A stretch of DNA of 64,000 bases. Source: Bin87 sp965115825. Lineage in GTDB: Bacteria; Chloroflexota; Dehalococcoidia; Lucifugimonadales; UBA3495. Where the stretch lies: contig OZ220464.1 of the NCBI GenBank assembly GCA_965115825.1, positions 124,001 through 188,000 on the forward strand. Reading direction: 5' to 3'. How positions within the stretch are numbered: position 1 is the first letter of the stretch; every line of letters starts with the position of its first letter. Shown here one piece after another: positions 42,147 to 51,859 of the stretch. The position numbers were made by a program, and so were the translations under genes. The notes beneath the pieces are model-generated. The model was not told the DNA's origin, searched no databases, and saw only the letters and a program-made list of their open reading frames with translations.

Positions 42147-44213
42147 GTGATTAGGTACTGGGTTACATACGATGAGCGCGATGGCCGGGATGGCGGCGGC
42201 GATGGCCGGGGTTGGAGCCAGCTGCGGGGCGTTTCCGGGTGGTTGAAGATTCTGCTGGGTGGGCTGATTTTGCTGCCGTTGGCGGGGCTGGCAGCGTTTT
42301 TCATGGCCGGGATAGGGGAGGAAGATGATGGGGAGGCTATGGCATCGGCTACGCTGACGGTGGCGGATGTTGCGACGGCTACGGCCGGCGTGACGGAGAC
42401 GCCGGGGGCTGTCGCGGCGCCCGACGGGTCGCAGACGCCGGGGGCATCTGACGGAGGGTCGCGGACGCCGGTCGTTCCCGCATTGCCTTATCCTCCGCCG
42501 GAAGCGTCGGGCACTCCGGCCGGGTCTGACCCGATGCCGCCGCGGGTGGCTTCGGACGGGTCTGACCCGGCGGCAGCGGCGGGTGTTCCTACGTTGCCGG
42601 CTCTGCCACAGATGCCGGGCGTTACGATGGCGGTTGTGGGGGAGACGGCTACGCCTACGAAGTGGCCAACGCAGGGGGTTACTGCGACGAGCGCGGCGCT
42701 ATTGCTGGCTACTGCAACAAGGGTGGCGGAGCCGGAGCCGGTTAGTGGGACGAGCGTGGCAACGCTGGTGGCCAGCGCGACGCCTACTCCGACGGGGACA
42801 GGGACGGCGACGGCTACGCTGACGGGAACTCCGGCGGGGGCGTCAGCGGGTACGCCGGCGGCTACTGCCACTGTATCGCCGACGCCGACGGCTACGGGGG
42901 CTCCGGCGGGGACTTCAGTGGGTACGCCGAGGGGGACAAGCACACCGACGCCGACGCCGACAGCTACGGGGGCTCCGGCGGGGACTTCAGTGGGTACGCC
43001 GAGGGGGACAAGCACACCGACGCCGACACCGACGGCTACGGGGGATCCGGCGGGGACGCCAGCGGGTACGCCGAGGGGGACGGCTACGCCGACGCGGACG
43101 GGAACGGCTACAGCTACGCCTACGCCTACGCCGACGCGGACGGGAACGGCTACAGCTACGCCTACGCCTACGCCGACGCGGACGGGAACCGCTACTGCCT
43201 CACCTACGCCGACGCGGACAGCTACGGCTACGCCGACGCGGACGGGAACGGCTACGGCTACACCTACACCGACGCGGACGGGAACGGCTACGGCTACGCC
43301 GACGCGGACGGCTACGGCTACACCGACTCGGACGGCTACGCCTACCTCTTCGCCTACGCCGACTCCGACGCTGCCGGTCTCCGGGTGCGCTGGGGATCGG
43401 GACGTGCTGATAGAGTTCTGGGACGCCACAGAGGGGCCGAACTGGTACGGTCATGGGAGGAAAGAGAATTGGCTGAGCGACGGGCCGTTGGACGAATGGA
43501 AAAGCGTCGATACTGACGTGGATGGTTGCGTCACCAAGTTGTTCCTCACGAACTATGGGCTAAGGGGTGAAATACCGGCGAGTTTGGGGCGGCTCAGCAA
43601 GTTGGAATATCTACTCCTCGCCAACAACCCGCGTTTGGGAGGCGAGATACCGGAGGAGCTGGGGGACCTGAGCAATTTGAAAGAGTTGAGGTTGTTTAAT
43701 AACGATTTGGAAGGCGAGATACCGGCGAGCCTGGGGAGGCTCAGCAATTTGGAATACTTATACCTCCAAAAGAATAAGTTGGACGGCGAGATACCGGGGG
43801 AACTGAGGAATCTCCGCAAGTTGAGAGAATTAAGGCTCGGCCATAATCTGCTGTCGGGAGAGATACCGGCCTGGCTGGGGGAACTCACGAACTTGCAGCT
43901 TTTGTGGCTCGGAAACCTCTGGCGGAAATTCGACTCCCCCTCAGGGGAACCCCGTCCACAGGACCACCCTAATGATAACCAATTCAACGGCCCGATACCG
44001 TCGGAGCTGGGGAGGCTGGCGAACTTGCAAAAACTGTACCTTAGCTATCTCCAGTTGAGTGGCCCGATACCGTCGGAGCTGGGGAGTCTGGTGAGGCTGA
44101 ATGGGTGGCGCCTCGCAGGCAATGAGGATTTGGAAGGGTGCATACCGGCTATCTGGGGGAGGGCAGGGTATAATGACTTTGATGATGCGGGGCTGTCGTA
44201 CTGTATGGAATAG
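42147..44213 (+). CDS. Membrane-anchored stalked leucine-rich-repeat protein
   Basis: 688 residues. The N-terminus (MIRYWVTYDERDG, later GWLK, then helix ILLGGLILLPLAGLAAFFMAG) matches the signature of the three VWA proteins. The stalk spans about 330 residues of Thr/Pro/Ala/Gly repeats, including three tandem 24-residue units (PTATGAPAGTSVGTPRGTST...). The head (about 412-688) begins with an LRR cap (DRDVLIEFWDATEGPNWYG... DVDGCVTKLFL), followed by about seven plant-type LRRs (GEIPASLGRLSNLEYLYL). The cap and end carry Cys. The start is GTG. The head type suggests binding of peptide, polysaccharide or protein ligands outside the cell. It is on the opposite strand to the VWA genes. Confidence 0.85.
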   Translation: MIRYWVTYDERDGRDGGGDGRGWSQLRGVSGWLKILLGGLILLPLAGLAAFFMAGIGEEDDGEAMASATLTVADVATATAGVTETPGAVAAPDGSQTPGASDGGSRTPVVPALPYPPPEASGTPAGSDPMPPRVASDGSDPAAAAGVPTLPALPQMPGVTMAVVGETATPTKWPTQGVTATSAALLLATATRVAEPEPVSGTSVATLVASATPTPTGTGTATATLTGTPAGASAGTPAATATVSPTPTATGAPAGTSVGTPRGTSTPTPTPTATGAPAGTSVGTPRGTSTPTPTPTATGDPAGTPAGTPRGTATPTRTGTATATPTPTPTRTGTATATPTPTPTRTGTATASPTPTRTATATPTRTGTATATPTPTRTGTATATPTRTATATPTRTATPTSSPTPTPTLPVSGCAGDRDVLIEFWDATEGPNWYGHGRKENWLSDGPLDEWKSVDTDVDGCVTKLFLTNYGLRGEIPASLGRLSKLEYLLLANNPRLGGEIPEELGDLSNLKELRLFNNDLEGEIPASLGRLSNLEYLYLQKNKLDGEIPGELRNLRKLRELRLGHNLLSGEIPAWLGELTNLQLLWLGNLWRKFDSPSGEPRPQDHPNDNQFNGPIPSELGRLANLQKLYLSYLQLSGPIPSELGSLVRLNGWRLAGNEDLEGCIPAIWGRAGYNDFDDAGLSYCME
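42885..43100 (+). repeat. 72-bp minisatellite inside the LRR gene stalk
   Basis: Three in-frame units of 72 bp (24 codons) start at 42885, 42957 and 43029; the first two are nearly identical. Shorter GGGACGGCTACGCC-type repeats continue to about 43370. Length change by slippage would keep the frame and alter stalk length. Confidence 0.85.
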
Positions 44214-44220
44214 CGGCGGG

Positions 44221-44266
44221 TTGTCAGAATCAGGATTTACGGGATTTTAGGATTTTCAGGATGGGG
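44221..44266 (+). repeat. Dispersed GGATTT repeat, copy 9
   Basis: TTGTCAGAATCAGG, ATTTACGGGATTTTAGG, ATTTTCAGGATGGGG; it starts seven bases after the LRR gene stop. Confidence 0.8.
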
Positions 44267-45160
44267 TGGGTTGTGCTGGTGGGGGTTGGTTGTGGCTGCG
44301 TGTTGGCGTATGGATGGTGGGTTTTGGGTTTAGGCGGAACGACGGTTGTGGCGCGAGAATGTGGGTTGGGTGGATGCCCGGAATGAGGGTTGGGAGGGTT
44401 GAGGAGTTGGGAGAATGGGGTGAAGAGGTGGTTATGGGGGAGCAGAGACTCGACGAAGCCGTCGGCTTTGCCGGTGTGGGTTGTTGGCGATGCTTTTGGC
44501 AGCGTATTCGGCGTATTCGGCGGCTTTGCCGGTGTGGGTTGTTGGCGATGCTTTTGGCAGCGTATTCGGCGCATTCGGCGGCTCTGCCGGTGTGAGGTTC
44601 GGGCGTGACGCCGTGAGAGTATTGCCAGTTACCTGGTGGGATACGGTGGTGGTTTGGGGCGTAGGGAGGTCGGCGCTGGAGCTGGCCGTAAGGCACTTGC
44701 AAAATGGTGTGACAATCATCGGCTTGGCGCACCTTGCCCGATAATTGCTGCTCATCGAAACCGAACTCCGTATCGCTACCTCCGGCTTGCTGACGCACCT
44801 TGTCCGGTAAGTGTTGCTCAGCAGAACACTGGATGTCGCGCAGCGTTGAGGCGCAAGCGGCGAAAGAGAGCGTTTTGCAAGCGTATCGCCGTGGCGGAGG
44901 CTATGCGGGTTTGGGGTTCGGTGATAAAATCGGGGCGCCTGCGAGGTTTCTTTGGTGTGGGTTGGTTTGGCAATTTACGGCACAGGAGAATCCTGTGGCG
45001 TTTTGGGGAGTCGACTTGAATCGGCGCCAAGGTTTAGTACACTTGCGGGCGGGTGGCGCATTGCCGGGTGTTTCGCTATGGCGTCAACAGCATTCAGTAC
45101 ATATGCGGGCGGGATGGCGGCTTGGTCGGCGCTTCGGCTCGCGAGACAGGAGATGACAGT
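44267..45160. other. Intergenic region with VNTR and possible gene remnant
   Basis: No gene passes inspection. It holds the 58-bp tandem repeat at 44463. On the minus strand from about 44880 to 44600 there is an open frame with protein-like composition but no start codon or ribosome site; it contains two imperfect repeats (SAEQHLPDKVRQQAGG and DEQQLSGKVRQAD). This looks like the remnant of a gene. No riboswitch motif is seen upstream of ribH. Confidence 0.5.
44463..44594. repeat. 58-bp tandem repeat, 2.3 copies
   Basis: GGCTTTGCCGGTGTGGG, TTGTTGGCGATGC, TTTTGGCAGCGTATTCGGC repeats with a 58-base period; each unit also contains a doubled GCGTATTCG or GCATTCGGC submotif. Confidence 0.8.
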
Positions 45161-45634
45161 TTGCCACGAGAATTGAATGGAGGATTGGACGGCGCCGGCC
45201 TGCGGGTGGCAGTGGTGGCAGCCCGTTTCAATCGCGTTATCACCAAGAATCTGATGGAGGGCGCGCTGGACACGCTGGCTCAATATGGGGTGCGGGACGG
45301 GGACATTGCGACGGCGTGGGTTCCGGGCTCTTTTGAGCTGCCCGTGGCGGCGAAGGCGCTGGCGGAGTCGGGGAGGTACGATGCGGTGATTTGCCTGGGG
45401 GCGGTCATACGGGGCGAGACGGGCCACTATGATATGGTGTGCAATCAGGCGTCGGCGGGGATTGCGGCGGTGGCGCGGGAGACGGGGGTGCCGACGATGT
45501 TCGGCGTGCTGACGACGGAGAATCTGGAGCAGGCCATCAACCGCTCGGGCGGGAAGGTGGGCAATCTGGGAGCGGATTGCGCGGTGGGCGCTATTGAGTC
45601 GGCCAGGCTGGTGGAGGCAATCAGAACGGGGTGA
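45161..45634 (+). CDS. ribH: Lumazine synthase
   Basis: From a TTG start with AGGAG eight bases upstream, the protein has 157 residues. It carries the lumazine synthase motifs ARFNRVITKNLMEGAL, VPGSFELPVAAKAL and GAVIRGETGHYDMVCN with the catalytic His. It condenses 5-amino-6-ribitylaminouracil with dihydroxybutanone phosphate in riboflavin synthesis. Other rib genes are not adjacent. Longer ATG frames upstream run through non-homologous sequence. Confidence 0.95.
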   Translation: MPRELNGGLDGAGLRVAVVAARFNRVITKNLMEGALDTLAQYGVRDGDIATAWVPGSFELPVAAKALAESGRYDAVICLGAVIRGETGHYDMVCNQASAGIAAVARETGVPTMFGVLTTENLEQAINRSGGKVGNLGADCAVGAIESARLVEAIRTG

Positions 45635-45639
45635 GTAGG

Positions 45640-45716
45640 CTCCCGTTTTCGCAGGAATGCCGGGATGGAATGCCCGGCCTGGGTTCGGTCAGAGCGGGTT
45701 CCGGCTTTTGCGGGAA
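45640..45716. repeat. Degraded palindromic repeat copies
   Basis: CCCGTTTTCGCAGGAATGCC and GGGTTCCGGCTTTTGCGG GAACGATGGG-like stretches flank ATGCCGGGATGGAATGCCCGG; these are diverged members of the GTTCCGGC family, directly after ribH. Confidence 0.45.
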
Positions 45717-45768
45717 CGATGGGCGGCGTAAGTGACGGGAGGATATGGAGGGCAAGAAGCGGGGACAT

Positions 45769-45857
45769 GATTGAATCGAGGCGGCGATTGAGCCGGGAGA
45801 GACGGTTGAACCGAGGGGATGGATGACCCGAGGGGACACGATTGAATTGAGAGGTGA
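45769..45857 (+). repeat. Degenerate GATTGAxxxGAG repeats
   Basis: Four imperfect copies of an about 14-base unit (GATTGAATCGAGG, GATTGAGCCGGGAG, GGTTGAACCGAGG, GATTGAATTGAGAGG) precede the AIM24-like gene; the last supplies its GAGAGG ribosome site. Confidence 0.55.
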
Positions 45858-45860
45858 ATT

Positions 45861-46550
45861 ATGAAGAGCAAGGTGGAGTTCAGCCCCAGCTATTCGCTGC
45901 TGACGATAGAGTTGGAGGCGGGCGAATCGATCAAGGCGGAGACGGGGGCGATGGTGGCTCAAGCGGGAGTGGGAATGAAGACGGGCATGGGCGGCGGCGG
46001 GCTGTTCGGGGGGCTGCGTCGGATGGTGGCTGGGGATTCGTTTTTCCTGAACACCTTTACCGGGGAAGGATATGGCGGCTGGGTAAGCCTGGCGCCGCCG
46101 TCGCCGGGAGACCTGGGTTCTTTTGATCTGGAACCGGGGAGGAATCTGTTTATCCAGGGGAGTTCGTTTCTGGCTTGCACGGAGAATGTGGAGACGGACG
46201 CGAAGTTTCAGGGGTTTCGGGGGCTTTTCAGCGGGGAGAGCCTGTTTTTCATCCGGGCTTATACCGAGCGGGGGATGGGGACGGTGTATTACAACTCTTA
46301 CGGAGCAATCAAGCGGGTTCCGGTGACGCCGGATCGGGAGCTGGTGGTGGACACGGGGCATCTGGTGGCGTTCAGCGATGATGTGGAGTATTCCATCGGG
46401 AAGGTGGGCGGGATTGGGTCGCTGATTGCCGGGGGAGAGGGCTTGGTGATGAAGTTTCGAGGCAACGGAGAGGTGTGGGTGCAGACGCGGAATCTGGCGT
46501 CGCTGGCGGACAAGATTATGCCGTTCCTGCCGAAAAGCGGCGGGAGCTAG
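45861..46550 (+). CDS. AIM24/TIGR00266-family protein
   Basis: 229 residues with the conserved ITLELEAGESIKAETGAMV-like opening (here LLTIELEAGESIKAETGAMV), a Gly-rich GMGGGGLFGGLRRM stretch, and repeated beta strands ending in FRGNGEVWVQTRNL. The family forms trimeric beta-prisms of unknown biochemical role. GAGAGG precedes the ATG. It is followed by a repeat-rich gap and an LLM oxidoreductase; no operon partner is evident. Confidence 0.85.
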   Translation: MKSKVEFSPSYSLLTIELEAGESIKAETGAMVAQAGVGMKTGMGGGGLFGGLRRMVAGDSFFLNTFTGEGYGGWVSLAPPSPGDLGSFDLEPGRNLFIQGSSFLACTENVETDAKFQGFRGLFSGESLFFIRAYTERGMGTVYYNSYGAIKRVPVTPDRELVVDTGHLVAFSDDVEYSIGKVGGIGSLIAGGEGLVMKFRGNGEVWVQTRNLASLADKIMPFLPKSGGS

Positions 46551-46571
46551 GGTGCGGAGGAGAGCAGAACT

Positions 46572-46675
46572 GCCTTGGCGCAGGGCCGGCAAGGCTCGGC
46601 GGGAGCCGGGGTGAGGGAAGGGAGCAGAATTAACTGTCTCGGCGCGGGGTCGGCAAGACCCGGCGGGAGCCGGGG
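46572..46675. repeat. 40-bp imperfect duplicate before LLM gene
   Basis: GGCGCAGGGCCGGCAAGGCT, then CGGCGGGAGCCGGGG recurs as GGCGCGGGGTCGGCAAGACC, then CGGCGGGAGCCGGGG, 64 bases apart (about 46572 and 46636). Each copy can fold as a GC-rich hairpin. Confidence 0.65.
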
Positions 46676-46683
46676 CGGGAGGA

Positions 46684-47613
46684 GTGAGTAAGAAGACGAT
46701 GGAGTTTGGAGTTACGGTTCCGAATAATTGGGGGATTGAAGACCCGCAGGCGGTTATTGGGTTCGGGCCGCTGGCGGAGGAGCTGGGGTACGACTCGGTG
46801 TGGGTGATGGACCACCTGTTTAACAACGGGTACATACGGGAGCGGCTGGACGGCAAGCCGTACTATCATCCGATGGCGACGCTGTCGCACATATCGGCGC
46901 TGACCGGGCGGATTCGGCTGGGCACGTCGGTGCTGGTGCTGCCGTATCACAATGCGGTGGAGCTGGCCAAGTATGCGGCTACGCTGGACCAGATGTCGGG
47001 CGGGCGTGTAGTTCTGGGGGTGGGCGTGGGAGCGATGGCGCCGGAGTTTGAGGCGCTGGGGGTTCCGTTGAATCAGCGGGGTTCTCTGACTGATGAGACG
47101 ATGGACGTGATGCGGGAGCTGTGGGGCAATGATGACCCGCGCTACAGCGGCAGGCGGTGGGAGTTCGGCGATTTGAAGTTCTCGCCGAAGCCGTTGCAGA
47201 GGATAGACGGGGTGGGAGGCGTGCCGCTGTGGGTTGGGGGCAACAGTCCGGGGGCGCTGCGTCGGGCGGGTCGGCGCGGAGACGGGTGGCATCCGTCCGG
47301 GGTGAGCGCCGAGGAGTTTGCCATAGGGCGGCAGCAGGTGCGGGAGGTGGCGGAGGCGGCGGGGCGGGACCCGGAGGGGGTGGCGATGTCGGTGCGGGTT
47401 GAGGTGGAAGCGCACGGGGGCCCGTCGAGTCGGCGGTCGGCGGAGCGGGCGCGATTGCCCGGAGATGATCCGGCGGGGATGGCGGCGGGTATTGCGGCTT
47501 ATGGAGAGGCCGGGGCGGAGCACGTAGCGTTGGCCTTGAATACGGGCGAGGTGAACCGCATACGTGAGCTGATGCAGGTGATTGCGGAGGATGTGATTCC
47601 GCAGTTTCGGTAG
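46684..47613 (+). CDS. LLM-class F420/FMN oxidoreductase
   Basis: 309 residues of the luciferase-like monooxygenase family: VPNNWGIEDPQAVIGFGPLA, YDSVWVMDHLF, the LGTSVLVLPYHNAVELAKYAATLDQMSGGRVVLGVGVG core (in pieces LGTSVLVLPYHNA and MSGGRVVLGVGVG), and VPLWVGGNSPGALRRA. Many such proteins use F420 or FMNH2 to oxidise organic compounds. The GTG at 46684 immediately follows GGGAGGA, too close for an ideal site; ATG 46699 is an alternative. The substrate is unknown. Confidence 0.87.
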   Translation: MSKKTMEFGVTVPNNWGIEDPQAVIGFGPLAEELGYDSVWVMDHLFNNGYIRERLDGKPYYHPMATLSHISALTGRIRLGTSVLVLPYHNAVELAKYAATLDQMSGGRVVLGVGVGAMAPEFEALGVPLNQRGSLTDETMDVMRELWGNDDPRYSGRRWEFGDLKFSPKPLQRIDGVGGVPLWVGGNSPGALRRAGRRGDGWHPSGVSAEEFAIGRQQVREVAEAAGRDPEGVAMSVRVEVEAHGGPSSRRSAERARLPGDDPAGMAAGIAAYGEAGAEHVALALNTGEVNRIRELMQVIAEDVIPQFR

Positions 47614-47617
47614 GGGC

Positions 47618-47645
47618 GTCAGAATCCTGATTTTCAGGATGGGGT
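47618..47645 (+). repeat. Truncated GGATTT repeat
   Basis: GTCAGAATCCTG followed by ATTTTCAGGATGGGG; the central GGATTTACGGGATTT part is deleted. It lies five bases after the LLM gene stop. Confidence 0.65.
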
Positions 47646-47787
47646 TTCGCTGCGGGGGAGGGCGCTGGGGTCGGAGTGGCGGGTGGGGTGAGTAGCGGCT
47701 TCTTGGTTTGCGCAGCCTTGAACGGGGTGGCAAGAGGGCTGTGGTAGGGGGCGTAGGGATGGCCTGAATTTGGCGCTAAATTGGGTG

Positions 47788-47816
47788 TTGACAAGGGGCG
47801 AAGGATGGGGTAAAGT
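47788..47816 (+). promoter_or_regulatory. 16S rRNA promoter
   Basis: TTGACA (47788-47793), 17-base spacer, TAAAGT (47811-47816), about 87 bases before the mature 16S 5' end. Confidence 0.8.
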
Positions 47817-47902
47817 TACGGAACGCATCCGCTGTTGAGGCGAGCAGCTTCCGGCGGTGCGGGCAGATTAACAGCTGAATAGTGGAAGGAAGTAAGGTTC
47901 TC

Positions 47903-49415
<1,513 letters not shown>

Positions 49416-49643
49416 TCAGGGAGACCAAAAATCGGGGAGCGCCTGACGGCGTGAGCCGGTTCACTCCCAGGTCAATCAGCGGACGTTCCTGTCCTTCGGC
49501 CTGTCCGGTCGAGCCGAAATGGTTCCCGAGGCTAGAGAGCAGATTCCCTGAGAAAATCCGCTGTCCTCGGCTAAATAGCCGGAAACACACTCAAACTTTC
49601 TTACTTCCTTTCACTACTCAGCCGGTAAGATGCCGCAGAGACG

Positions 49644-49672
49644 CCGGGCCTTGTACGTAGGCCCGGTTTTCT
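49644..49672 (+). terminator. Terminator of the 16S transcript
   Basis: CCGGGCC (49644-49650) and GGCCCGG (49660-49666) form a 7-bp stem around TTGTACGTA, followed by TTTTCTT. It ends the solitary 16S transcription unit. Confidence 0.85.
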
Positions 49673-49699
49673 TGTATATTCACTGGCCGAATTGATAGC

Positions 49700-50776
49700 G
49701 TGAGCCGTGGTTTTCCGATGTCTGTTTTGTTGCGCGTAGTTGGCGTCGTTCTGCTGGCGGCGGGAGTGGCGCTGGCCTGTACTTCCGCTGAGCTGGAACC
49801 GCTGGGGCCGGAACCGCCGGCGGTGGCAACGGAGGCGCCGGCGAGGCCAAGAACGTCCGGGTTTACCGTGGCGACAACGGCGGCGGCTACCGACAGGCCG
49901 CAGCATACGGCTACTTTGGAGCCGACGGATACGCTGACTCCAGAACCGACGGTTGCTTTGGAACCGCCGGCAACGCGCGCGCCGGAGCCAGAACCAACGG
50001 CGACGGCTACACCGGAGCCTCCGCCGACGCTGGCGCCTGGGGAGCCGACGCGGACGCGGACGCCAACCCCGGAACCTACACCGACGTCGAGGCCGACGTC
50101 TACGCCGGCGCCCATTGACATGCTGACGCCGGCGGATTTGTCGGGGTTGCTGCCATCTTTGGAGGATATTGAGGGGCTGGCTACGGAGACGTCGGAGGAC
50201 AGCCCGGTAATCAAGAGGGTTACGCCGGCCGGCGTTTGTGAGGGCTTGCCGGCGTCGGAGTGCGTCTATAGCGGGATAGATGGAGAGGGGGAGTTCAGGG
50301 CGGGAGACGCCGGGTTTATCGCCGGGTACAAGCGCCATACGTGGGCGGGCGGCCTGCTGAATGTGTACAGTCTTGCCGGGACGAGGGTTTATTTCACGCT
50401 GCAATGGGTGAGTATGTACGAGACCAGAGAGCAGGCGAGGGCGCAGGTTGAGGCTCTGAAAGGCTATGACCGGGAGGCGGTGAATCGGGATATAGGGGGT
50501 ATAGTGAAGGATCTGAAGTTGCCGGTGGCGGCGGTGAATATCATTTCGGTTGTTGACGGGGACGGCGGAGGAATCGGCGATTACGCCGCTGGCAAGGAGT
50601 ATGCCTTTTCAGGTTCCAGCGTGGTGCTCGAGGGGAGGGAAGCGCGGTTTGTTCGCGGGCGCACGGTGTCGCGGGTGATTGTGGTCGGGGTATATGGGAA
50701 GACTGGGGGGGAATCCGCGCTGGCGCTGTCGCGGATTGTGGATGCCAACTTGGGGCCGTTCCTGCTGGAGAATTAG
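49700..50776 (+). CDS. Stalked exported protein, possible lipoprotein
   Basis: 358 residues. A signal peptide (MSVLLRVVGVVLLAAGVALAC) ends in a Cys that could be lipid-modified, although the lipobox is imperfect (ALAC). A Thr/Pro/Glu-rich stalk follows (about 28-140), then a globular domain (about 150-358) with two Cys (VCEGLPASECVYSG) and FRAGDAGFIAGYKRHTWAGG. I do not recognise the domain. The stalk differs from the VWA/LRR genes in being Glu-rich. The start may be GTG 49700 or ATG 49718. The gene follows the 16S terminator. Confidence 0.7.
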   Translation: MSRGFPMSVLLRVVGVVLLAAGVALACTSAELEPLGPEPPAVATEAPARPRTSGFTVATTAAATDRPQHTATLEPTDTLTPEPTVALEPPATRAPEPEPTATATPEPPPTLAPGEPTRTRTPTPEPTPTSRPTSTPAPIDMLTPADLSGLLPSLEDIEGLATETSEDSPVIKRVTPAGVCEGLPASECVYSGIDGEGEFRAGDAGFIAGYKRHTWAGGLLNVYSLAGTRVYFTLQWVSMYETREQARAQVEALKGYDREAVNRDIGGIVKDLKLPVAAVNIISVVDGDGGGIGDYAAGKEYAFSGSSVVLEGREARFVRGRTVSRVIVVGVYGKTGGESALALSRIVDANLGPFLLEN

Positions 50777-50788
50777 ATTAGGCAGCGT

Positions 50789-51802
50789 ATGAGGATTTCC
50801 GACGTAGGCGAATTCGGCCTGATTGAGCTGGCGCGGCGATGGACGGAGCCTGACCAGCCGCCGACGGGAGACGTTCCGTATCGGCTTGCGGTGGGCAATG
50901 GGGATGATGCCGCGGCAGTTACGTTCGCAGTTGGGCCGGTTACCGAGCTTTATACTACGGACACGATGGTGGACGGGGTTCACTTCAGCGAGGCTACGAC
51001 TCCCTGGCGGGCGCTGGGCTGGAAGGCCATTGCGTCCAACATCAGCGACGTGGCGGCGATGGGCGGCGAGCCGAAGGCGGCGTTGGTGACGCTGGGGCTA
51101 CCGTCGGACACGCTGGTAGCCGACGTTGAGGAGCTGTACGCGGGGATGATGGAAATCTGCCGTCAGTTCGGCGTGTGGATAATTGGGGGGGACATGGTGC
51201 GCTCGCCGGTTACGTTTGTCACGGTAGCGCTCACCGGGGTGTGTTCCGGGCTGCCGATGGTGCGAACGGCGGCGGCGCCGGGCCATCTGGTGGGCGTAAC
51301 CGGGCCACTGGGAGGATCAGCCGGAGGATTGCGTCAGCTACTAGAGGGGGATGCTAGGGAGACGGCGGATGAAAACGAATCGGAGCTAATCCGACAGCAT
51401 CGGCGGCCCTGGCCTGATGTGGCTGCGGGCAAGGCGCTGGCGTCGGTGGGGGTTCGCTGTGCGATGGACGTGAGCGACGGGTTGGCGGATGACTTGGGGA
51501 AGCTGTGTTCGGCCAGCGGGGTGTCCGCCGAAATTTACGCGAATGAAGTGCCGGCGCCGCCGGCGTTGAAGCGGGCGTTTCCCGCTGGATGGCTTGACCT
51601 GGCGTTGTACGGCGGGGAGGATTACGCGCTGCTGTTCACTGCGCCGTCGGATATAATGGACGCTGCGATGACGCGGCTGCATCCGGGCGGCGCGGTCATC
51701 GGAGAGATTAAGGAAGGCGAGCCGGGTTCGGTGGCCGTGCTGGACGAACATGGGAAGCGCAGGGCCAGGGCCGGCGCCGGATGGGACCATTTCGCAGGCT
51801 GA
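50789..51802 (+). CDS. thiL: Thiamine-monophosphate kinase
   Basis: 337 residues with the ThiL motifs VGEFGLIELA, VGNGDDAAAV, TTDTMVDGVHF, AASNISDVAAMGG (here IASNISDVAAMGGEPKAALV) and CAMDVSDGLADDLGKLC, ending in GGEDYALLF. It makes thiamine diphosphate, the cofactor of the TPP decarboxylase encoded at 24293-26352. It starts 12 bases after the lipoprotein gene and is followed by tsaE. Confidence 0.94.
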   Translation: MRISDVGEFGLIELARRWTEPDQPPTGDVPYRLAVGNGDDAAAVTFAVGPVTELYTTDTMVDGVHFSEATTPWRALGWKAIASNISDVAAMGGEPKAALVTLGLPSDTLVADVEELYAGMMEICRQFGVWIIGGDMVRSPVTFVTVALTGVCSGLPMVRTAAAPGHLVGVTGPLGGSAGGLRQLLEGDARETADENESELIRQHRRPWPDVAAGKALASVGVRCAMDVSDGLADDLGKLCSASGVSAEIYANEVPAPPALKRAFPAGWLDLALYGGEDYALLFTAPSDIMDAAMTRLHPGGAVIGEIKEGEPGSVAVLDEHGKRRARAGAGWDHFAG

Positions 51803-51859
51803 TGGCGTTGCGGGCTGACGATGCGATTATGCTCAACGATGTAAAATGTTTGACATAGT

